Origin: Spartobacteria bacterium
GTDB lineage: Bacteria > Verrucomicrobiota > Verrucomicrobiia > Chthoniobacterales > UBA10450
Direction: 5' to 3'
Length of the DNA stretch: 12,181 bases
NCBI GenBank assembly: GCA_021324035.1
Contig: JAJPJU010000112.1
Coordinates: 1 to 12,181 of the forward strand
The translations under genes and the position numbers were made by a program. This document shows, piece by piece, positions 7,803 through 12,181 of this stretch. Below the pieces are notes generated by a model. The model was not told the origin of the DNA, made no database searches, and was given only the letters and a program-made list of their open reading frames with translations. Every line of letters starts with the position of its first letter. Within the stretch, counting starts at the first letter, position 1.

Positions 7803-9298
7803 AACTTGTCGAACTTACCTGACCGAATTTGGTCGGCCAGTTGGGCAATATCTCCTGACAACGCGCGATCGCCGGTCAATGCGGGAACGATTTGCCTGAT
7901 GGCTTTGAAGGCTTGTTCCACTCCTTCGCCGGCTTTTAGCGGCCGCCGATATTCAAGCGCTTCCGCGGCGGCGAGCAGTTCGATCGCTAAAACATTTTCG
8001 GCAAGAACGACGATCGAACGCAGCTTCAAGGCGCCAGTCATTCCCATGGAAACATGGTCCTCCTTTCCGCCGGATGTTGTCACGTTATCGCAGCTCGCGG
8101 GATGCGCGAGCACGCGGGCTTCGTTCACCAGTGCCGCTGCCGCCACCTGCGCGACCATGAATCCGGACTCAACGCCTGGTTTGCGCGCGAGAAATGCGGG
8201 CAGGCCTTCGCTTTTGTCCGGATTCGTTAGCCGATCGATACGACGTTCGGCGATATTCATCAGGTCCGTTAACGCGATCGCGGCGTAATCGAAAGCGAAC
8301 GCCAGGGGCGCGCCGTGAAAATTTCCACCAGAAATAACGTCGCCAGTTTCGGCGAAGACGAGCGGGTTGTCCGTCGCCGAACCGGATTCGATCTCCAGGA
8401 TTTGTTCGCAATGTGCGAGAACATCGCGAATGGCGCCGTGGACCTGCGGCATGCACCGAATGCTGTAGGCGTCCTGCACGCGCAGGTCATCTTTGCGATG
8501 AGATTCCCGGATCTCGCTGTTTTCCAAGAGCGAACGCAAGTGGGCAGCGGCGGCTTTCTGACCGGCATGCGGTCGCGCATCCTGCAAACGTTCATCGAAT
8601 GCTGCGGGCGTGTCGCGCAGGCCTTCGAGTGTCATTGCCCCTGCGACATCCGCGAGCGTCGACAAACGTTTCGCGCGCAAAATCGATAACCCCCCGACGG
8701 CGTGCATCGCCTGGGTGCCGTTCAGCAAGGCGAGTCCTTCCTTCGCCGCCAGCCTTGTCGGTTTCAATTTCGCGCTCTTCAATGCCTCAGCGCTGGGCAT
8801 TCGTTTGCCATCAAAAAAAACTTCGCCTTCGCCAATCAAACCCAGCGCGAGATGCGCCAAGGGCGCGAGATCGCCGCTTGCGCCGACCGATCCTTTTTCC
8901 GGAACCACCGGATGCACGCGATGATTCAACATTTCGCAAAGCAAATCGACGGTTTCGGGGCGGATTCCACTGAACCCCAGAGCGAGAACATTGGCCCGCA
9001 GCAACATCATCGCGCGCACTTCCGGTTCGGAAAGCGGATCGCCGATTCCACAGGCGTGACTGCGAACCAGATTCAACTGGAGGGTCTCGATTTCGTTCCG
9101 CGCAATTCGAACGTCTGCCAGTTTGCCGAAACCGGTGTTAACGCCATAAACGACATCCTCTCGCGCAACGATGTCATCAATGACTTTACGGGAAGCAGCC
9201 ATTCGAGTCCGCGCAGTGGCCGCGATTCGAACCCGTTCGTCGCCGTATGCGACCGCCGCGATTTGCGACAACGAGAGCGTCTGGCCGTTTAGTTCCAT
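7799..9298 (-). CDS. hutH: Histidine ammonia-lyase (histidase)
   Basis: HutH removes ammonia from L-histidine to give trans-urocanate, the entry step of the pathway. The 499-residue product is a standard length. The Ala-Ser-Gly triplet that cyclises to the electrophilic MIO group is at 140-142 in GSVGASGDLAPLAHL. Y51 in YGVNTGFGKL matches the catalytic tyrosine of Pseudomonas histidase, and the LNLVRSHACGIG stretch (75-86) and the QDAYSIRCMPQVHGA motif near 280-300 are typical of the aromatic amino acid lyase family. Spacing and motifs fit histidase better than phenylalanine or tyrosine lyase, and the adjacent hutU and ftcD settle the matter. GGAG lies very close to the start (2 bases), so initiation strength is uncertain. 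The gene begins 51 bases after the upstream secreted-protein gene; no regulator such as HutC is visible nearby. Confidence 0.96.
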   Translation of the reverse strand: MELNGQTLSLSQIAAVAYGDERVRIAATARTRMAASRKVIDDIVAREDVVYGVNTGFGKLADVRIARNEIETLQLNLVRSHACGIGDPLSEPEVRAMMLLRANVLALGFSGIRPETVDLLCEMLNHRVHPVVPEKGSVGASGDLAPLAHLALGLIGEGEVFFDGKRMPSAEALKSAKLKPTRLAAKEGLALLNGTQAMHAVGGLSILRAKRLSTLADVAGAMTLEGLRDTPAAFDERLQDARPHAGQKAAAAHLRSLLENSEIRESHRKDDLRVQDAYSIRCMPQVHGAIRDVLAHCEQILEIESGSATDNPLVFAETGDVISGGNFHGAPLAFAFDYAAIALTDLMNIAERRIDRLTNPDKSEGLPAFLARKPGVESGFMVAQVAAAALVNEARVLAHPASCDNVTTSGGKEDHVSMGMTGALKLRSIVVLAENVLAIELLAAAEALEYRRPLKAGEGVEQAFKAIRQIVPALTGDRALSGDIAQLADQIRSGKFDKL

Positions 9299-9349
9299 CG
9301 CTCCGATCTTAGCGGTAAGTCCGGCAAATGAAAGGCGCGGACGCGACTG

Positions 9350-9991
9350 CTAATTTCGCGCCTCGCGCGCAGTTTTTCGTTTAGGCGCTGATTTTGCCGG
9401 CAGCAATTGCGGCTGAAGTGACCTGGTTCCCTGCGGGTCCTCTTTCCACGCGGTTTTGCCGGTATGAATATGGCCGCCCAAGTGGCCGAGGAACCCGTGG
9501 CGTCCGGCCTCGTATTCATCATCGTCCAGCACATGGACCCAGAACAGCCGGCCGGCTCTGCGCCAGCCATCGAGAACAATGCCGTCGTAGAATGATTGAT
9601 TTCGCGCCGTAACTATCAGTGCGTTATTTTCATCCGATTCTTTCTCCCAGGCCGTTCCCCAGTGGAGAACCAGCGTCTTAAATCGCATTTCCCGCAGACG
9701 CGCGCCGATGTCGTGCGTGTAATCGGCACAAATCCCGCGTTTTTTCACGCCGATGTGGATCAGGTAATTGTGAATCGCCGGATCGCCGTGCACCCCATAT
9801 TCCCGGGCGCACTCGCGCGAGCTCCGGTGGGCGGTTTCGGATAATAACGCTGCTTCGTTAGGATCAACCGTCTGCGGTGATAACGCGATGAGGGCGTTGC
9901 GCAGATCGTTAATCGATTTCTCGTCTTCGGCGTGAAGGCCGGCGCTGCAGAAGAGCCCAACCACAATCGCGAAGACGAGTTTGAGCTTCAC
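9350..9991 (-). CDS. Secreted protein of unknown function, weakly transglutaminase-like
   Basis: I do not recognise this 213-residue protein with confidence. Starting at the GTG at 9991 it has a clean Sec signal (VKLKLVFAIVVGLFCSAGLHA, cleavage likely after A21), so the mature protein should be exported. An ATG at 10054 in frame lies within the terminator hairpin upstream and would spoil the signal peptide, so I reject it. The middle has RGICADYTHDIGARL (C88), LVLHWG (H110), NNALIVTA (122-129) and GIVLDGWRRAGRLFWV (137-152), a Cys then strand-Asp layout reminiscent of transglutaminase-like cysteine enzymes. The position where a catalytic His might be expected before ALIV is Asn. The tail from about 195 is Lys/Arg-rich. 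hutH starts 51 bases downstream on the same strand, so the gene could lead the hut transcript, but no functional link is evident. Confidence 0.75.
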   Translation of the reverse strand: MKLKLVFAIVVGLFCSAGLHAEDEKSINDLRNALIALSPQTVDPNEAALLSETAHRSSRECAREYGVHGDPAIHNYLIHIGVKKRGICADYTHDIGARLREMRFKTLVLHWGTAWEKESDENNALIVTARNQSFYDGIVLDGWRRAGRLFWVHVLDDDEYEAGRHGFLGHLGGHIHTGKTAWKEDPQGTRSLQPQLLPAKSAPKRKTAREARN

Positions 9992-9998
9992 ATTGGAA

Positions 9999-10004
9999 AT
10001 TCTA
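9999..10004 (-). promoter_or_regulatory. Candidate -10 box giving a leaderless transcript of the secreted-protein gene
   Basis: On the minus strand TAGAAT (5 of 6 to TATAAT) lies 7 bases before the GTG at 9991. Normal spacing from -10 to the transcription start would put the first base of the RNA at or next to that GTG. A weak -35 (CTGCAA) is 16 bases upstream. The terminator at 10036-10070 means a promoter must lie in this short interval if the gene is to be expressed independently. There is no ribosome binding site in front of the GTG. Confidence 0.35.
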
Positions 10005-10035
10005 GGCCGGGTCCCGTTAGTTGCAGCCGAAAATA

Positions 10036-10070
10036 AAAAAGGCCAGGTCGCCAAGCGACCCGGCCTTTTT
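10036..10070 (-). terminator. Rho-independent terminator (symmetric, could act both ways)
   Basis: A strong hairpin forms here: AAAAAGGCC pairs with GGCCTTTTT, then one A/C mismatch, then GGTCGC pairs with GCGACC around a CAA loop. On the minus strand it lies 38 bases after the small lipoprotein stop and ends in a run of T, as expected for a terminator of that gene. The A-run on the other side makes it symmetric, but no plus-strand gene ends here. Confidence 0.9.
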
Positions 10071-10108
10071 GTCCAGGTTGCCGCATACGGACAACCTGAA
10101 CGAAGTGG

Positions 10109-10234
10109 TTATTTGCCGTAATGTGTGCTTGCGGTTGTCGTGGTGGCAGCTGCCTCCTTGTGCTGAGCGCAGGCTCCCAAACTTAACGCGCCGGCCAAAA
10201 CGGCCATAATCATGATCGCTTTTAATAGTTTCAA
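10109..10234 (-). CDS. Small lipoprotein of 41 residues, TTG start
   Basis: The reading frame gives a basic start (LKLLK, first residue read as Met), a hydrophobic core and the lipobox LGAC with the lipidated cysteine at C22, leaving a 20-residue mature peptide that begins CAQHKE and contains TTTT. I chose the TTG at 10234 because GGAGG (10246-10250 on the minus strand) sits about 10 bases upstream and because the signal peptide needs these first lysines. An in-frame ATG at codon 8 would remove them. The longer frame from 10300 has no comparable site. The gene ends 38 bases before a strong terminator and so is probably a single-gene unit. It resembles tiny envelope lipoproteins of the entericidin kind only in size and signal; its function is unknown. 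Confidence 0.75.
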   Translation of the reverse strand: MKLLKAIMIMAVLAGALSLGACAQHKEAAATTTTASTHYGK

Positions 10235-10244
10235 TCTAGTTTCG

Positions 10245-10252
10245 CCTCCTTT
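10245..10252 (-). promoter_or_regulatory. Ribosome binding site of the small lipoprotein
   Basis: The minus strand reads AAAGGAGG here, a near-ideal Shine-Dalgarno sequence and the strongest in the window. It lies about 10 bases from the TTG at 10234 and decides that start. A weak promoter could lie further upstream (TTGCGT, 17 bases, TAGAAC), but it matches the consensus poorly. Confidence 0.7.
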
Positions 10253-10329
10253 CCGTGCTGGTTGCTTCGACGTTCTAGGCGATGAACATATTTGACGCAA
10301 CGCCTTTTTTGTAAGCTGGTTGCTACAAT

Positions 10330-10791
10330 CTATTCGCGGATGACCACCGGGGTGGTTTCATCAACCAGCTCAAAGAGCTCGACTACGTCCGTGTTGCGCA
10401 TCCGAATACAGCCGTGGCTCGCCGGGGTGCCGATCTTGTCTTCGTGCTTTGTCCCGTGAATATAAATGAACCGGTCCCGGGTATTGGCGTTGTGGTCGTC
10501 CAGGCCGTCGAGCCAGAGAATGCGCGACATCACCAAGTCTTCTGTGGACGGAAGCGGATCCTCCGGACCAAGCGCGACGCGGCTGCGAAAAATCGTCCCA
10601 TGTGGCAGATCGCCGCCGATCTTCTGGGCTATCCGGAAATTGCCCGTGGGTGTCTTAAAACTGCCTTCCTGTGTGCCAATGCCGAAGCGAGACGTGGAAA
10701 TTGGATATGAGCGAACGGTTTCGCCGTCCTGCGTCAGAGTGAGCTGCTGGTCGCGAATCGAAATATCGATGCTGGTGCGTGGACTTTGCAT
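10330..10791 (-). CDS. YkuD-family L,D-transpeptidase, short form without signal peptide
   Basis: This family makes 3-3 cross-links in peptidoglycan or attaches proteins to it, using a catalytic cysteine. The 153-residue product is little more than the catalytic domain. The motif is complete: H112 (IYIHGTKHEDKIG) followed by S125-H126-G127-C128-I-R130, with C128 as nucleophile. The N-terminal strands (ISIRDQQLTLTQDGETV) and the TPTGNFRI turn near 48-54 are typical. An in-frame TAA stands 18 bases before the ATG, so the protein cannot start earlier, and there is no signal peptide or membrane segment. That is odd for a periplasmic enzyme, although short forms of this kind occur. The gene lies 95 bases before the small lipoprotein gene and divergent from asd. 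Confidence 0.9.
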   Translation of the reverse strand: MQSPRTSIDISIRDQQLTLTQDGETVRSYPISTSRFGIGTQEGSFKTPTGNFRIAQKIGGDLPHGTIFRSRVALGPEDPLPSTEDLVMSRILWLDGLDDHNANTRDRFIYIHGTKHEDKIGTPASHGCIRMRNTDVVELFELVDETTPVVIRE

Positions 10792-10847
10792 GACTTGAAA
10801 CCGGCCTTACAATTCGCTCGGCCGTGAGGAAAGAATATCACGTAGCA

Positions 10848-10940
10848 ATGGCAGGTGCCACCCGCCCTCAGTCGCCGCAGCGACTTACGGCGCGGCGAGA
10901 GCTCGTAGTGCAACATCAACCCAAATGCCGCACGCCATGA
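10848..10940 (+). other. Possible 30-codon leader ORF ahead of asd
   Basis: An ATG at 10848 opens a 30-codon frame (MAGATRPQSPQRLTARRELV and ten more) that stops with a TGA at 10938-10940, overlapping the ATG of asd (ATGA, 10937-10940). A GAGGAAAG lies 14 bases before its start, a little far for a ribosome binding site. It contains a 6-bp hairpin, AGTCGC-CGCA-GCGACT (10870-10885). The peptide has no run of Lys, Thr or Met codons, so classical attenuation is not supported. It may be a coupling ORF or chance. Confidence 0.3.
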
Positions 10941-11932
10941 AAAATTATAGGGTCGCGATTGTAGGTGCGACCGGAGCTGTGGGTGCCGAGCTTTTGAAGG
11001 TTCTGGAGCGCCGAAGTTTTCCAGTGGCCAGTCTTCGCGCATTGGCTTCCGGCAAATCCGCCGGCAAGAACGTCTCGTTTCGAAACCAGCCCGTTGCAGT
11101 CGAAGAATTGCGCGAAGATTCGTTCAAGAATATCGACCTCGCATTTTTCAGCGCCGGCGGAGAGCGATCCCGAAAATTTGTGCCGATTGCGCGCGATGCA
11201 GGCGCAGTGGTAATCGACAATTCCTCGACCTTCCGGATGGATCCGGCGGTGCCGCTGGTGATTCCGGAAATAAATCCGGATGACGTGAAGAAGCATCGGG
11301 GCGTCATTGCGAATCCAAACTGCACGACGGCCGTTGCCTTGATGGCGATCTATCCATTACACCGCGCATTTAGGGTTCAGCGCATCTTTGCCGCGAGCTA
11401 TCAGGCGGTTTCAGGCAGCGGCGCGCAGGCGATTGCCGAACTGAAGGACCAGGTGCACGCAAGCGCCGAAGATCGTCCCCCGACACCGAAAGTTTATCCG
11501 CATCCAATCGCATTTAACGTTTTGCCGCACGTCGATGTTTTCCTCGAAAGCGGTTACACCAAAGAAGAAATGAAAATGCAGGATGAAGGTCGCAAGATCA
11601 TGCATCTGCCGGAATTTCGAGCGTCGGTAACGTGTGTGCGCGTTCCGGTTTACCGCGCCCATTCCGTGGCGGTCAGCGCCGAATTCGAAAAACCTGTGTC
11701 AGTCGACCAGGCGCGCGAAGTTCTCGCGAAAGCGCCCGGGCTCGAACTTGTCGACGAACCACACAACAGCCGTTACCCTATGCCGCTGGAAGTTGCCGGC
11801 AAAGATAATTGCCAGGTCGGACGCGTCCGGCGCGATTGCGCGCTGGAAAATGGTCTGGCGTTTTGGGTCTCCGGCGATCAGTTACTCAAGGGCGCAGCGC
11901 TCAACGCAGTCCAGATTGCCGAGCTGCTTTAG
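10937..11932 (+). CDS. asd: Aspartate-semialdehyde dehydrogenase
   Basis: Asd reduces 4-aspartyl phosphate to aspartate-4-semialdehyde with NADPH, the branch step toward lysine, diaminopimelate, threonine and methionine. From the ATG at 10937 the product is 331 residues, the normal length. The nucleotide-binding motif GATGAVG is at 10-16, NSSTFR at 95-100, the catalytic cysteine is C129 in NPNCTT, the active-site glutamine lies in YQAVSGSG (155-162), and H242 lies in RVPVYRAHS. An alternative ATG four codons upstream (10925) is equally free of a ribosome binding site; I prefer 10937 because family members usually start MKxYRVAIVGATG and because a leader ORF ends exactly on it. The gene is alone on the plus strand, divergent from the YkuD gene. 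Confidence 0.95.
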   Translation: MKNYRVAIVGATGAVGAELLKVLERRSFPVASLRALASGKSAGKNVSFRNQPVAVEELREDSFKNIDLAFFSAGGERSRKFVPIARDAGAVVIDNSSTFRMDPAVPLVIPEINPDDVKKHRGVIANPNCTTAVALMAIYPLHRAFRVQRIFAASYQAVSGSGAQAIAELKDQVHASAEDRPPTPKVYPHPIAFNVLPHVDVFLESGYTKEEMKMQDEGRKIMHLPEFRASVTCVRVPVYRAHSVAVSAEFEKPVSVDQAREVLAKAPGLELVDEPHNSRYPMPLEVAGKDNCQVGRVRRDCALENGLAFWVSGDQLLKGAALNAVQIAELL

Positions 11933-11935
11933 CGA

Positions 11936-11956
11936 CCGCGGCGATTAATCGCGCGG
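11936..11956. repeat. Palindromic hairpin between convergent genes
   Basis: GCGATTAATCGC (11941-11952) is a perfect palindrome flanked by CCGC and GCGG (11936-11939 and 11953-11956) with one extra G, giving a 10-bp stem with a bulge. It fills the 26 bases between the asd stop and the stop of the convergent membrane-protein gene. No T-run follows, so it is at most a weak two-way terminator. Confidence 0.45.
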
Positions 11957-11958
11957 GA

Positions 11959-12181
11959 TCATTGAGGCAGAAAAGGCCGGTGCAGCACCAACACGACCGA
12001 GATGCGCCCTGCAATCAAAATGAGCAGTGCCGCGAGAAACTGCACGTGGGTTGACACGCCGATACCGCTGTATCTTTTCAGTAGCCATGCCAGGAGAGGA
12101 CACGCTGCGATGCCTGAAAACATTGCAAACCAGCCGTTCGTTATCGGCCAAGGTCCCTGGTGTATGAGAAGAGCCAGTCCG
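11959..12181 (-). CDS. C-terminus of an unidentified membrane protein (cut by window edge)
   Basis: The frame that is open from the window edge to the TGA at 11959-11961 encodes 73 residues ending LHRPFLPQ. It is strongly hydrophobic, with likely membrane segments WFAMFSGIAACPLLAWLL and FLAALLILIAGRISVVLVL, separated by KRYSGIGVSTHVQ. A competing minus-strand frame here (from 12151) is Arg- and Ser-rich without structure, so I treat that as a shadow. The start and any family-defining parts lie outside the window, so I do not name it. It converges on asd with 26 bases between stops. Confidence 0.6.
   Translation of the reverse strand, partial: GLALLIHQGPWPITNGWFAMFSGIAACPLLAWLLKRYSGIGVSTHVQFLAALLILIAGRISVVLVLHRPFLPQ

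Noticed and set aside
10290..10329. Hairpin TTGTA-GC...GC-TACAA after the YkuD gene as a terminator
   Set aside because: In the transcribed (minus) direction it is followed by an A-run instead of a T-run, and the stem is short and bulged.
11945..12151. Minus-strand ORF of 68 codons at the right end
   Set aside because: Its product is Arg- and Ser-rich with no structure, while the overlapping frame reads as membrane segments running off the window edge.
1..12181. A defence system, mobile element, CRISPR array or tRNA
   Set aside because: All substantial genes are accounted for by housekeeping or catabolic families. I saw no transposase, integrase, spaced direct repeats or tRNA-like cloverleaf.

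Overview
The window reads as an ordinary chromosomal segment of a Gram-negative bacterium of moderate GC. Evidence for Gram-negative type includes two predicted small lipoproteins and an L,D-transpeptidase. The style of the proteins (fused formimidoyltransferase-cyclodeaminase, small TTG-start lipoprotein, YkuD protein, tig-clpP-clpX order) gives me an impression of a soil Verrucomicrobiota-type organism. That assignment is low to moderate confidence and rests on no alignment.

Layout. From about 9300 down to 1, everything is on the minus strand. In order of transcription it runs: hutH (histidine ammonia-lyase), hutU (urocanase), ftcD (glutamate formimidoyltransferase fused to formimidoyl-THF cyclodeaminase), a 190-base gap, hutI (imidazolonepropionase), a small SnoaL/DUF4440-like secreted protein, tig (trigger factor), clpP, and the 5' part of clpX cut by the window edge. 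Junctions are tight: hutH/hutU, hutI/SnoaL-like and tig/clpP overlap by 4 bases (ATGA), and hutU/ftcD are 2 bases apart. The four hut/ftc products make a complete route from histidine to glutamate. Because FtcD takes the last step, the formimino carbon is passed to tetrahydrofolate instead of being lost as formamide or formate. The tig-clpP-clpX block is the common protein-quality-control cluster: ribosome-bound chaperone, protease and unfoldase.

Upstream of hutH, also on the minus strand, are a secreted protein with a weak transglutaminase-like look (GTG start, possibly leaderless), a strong rho-independent terminator, a 41-residue lipoprotein with a TTG start and good ribosome binding site, and a short YkuD L,D-transpeptidase without a signal peptide. 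A divergent spacer of about 145 bases separates the YkuD gene from asd (aspartate-semialdehyde dehydrogenase), the only sizeable plus-strand gene. The right end holds the C-terminus of an unidentified membrane protein that converges on asd.

I see no mobile element, CRISPR array, tRNA or rRNA, and no clearly novel multi-gene system. The observations most worth a second look are a perfect 15-bp inverted repeat inside hutI, a Pro-to-Gly change in the normally conserved NSPGG loop of ClpP, the hutI-coupled secreted protein, the tiny TTG-start lipoprotein, and a 30-codon leader ORF whose stop overlaps the asd start.
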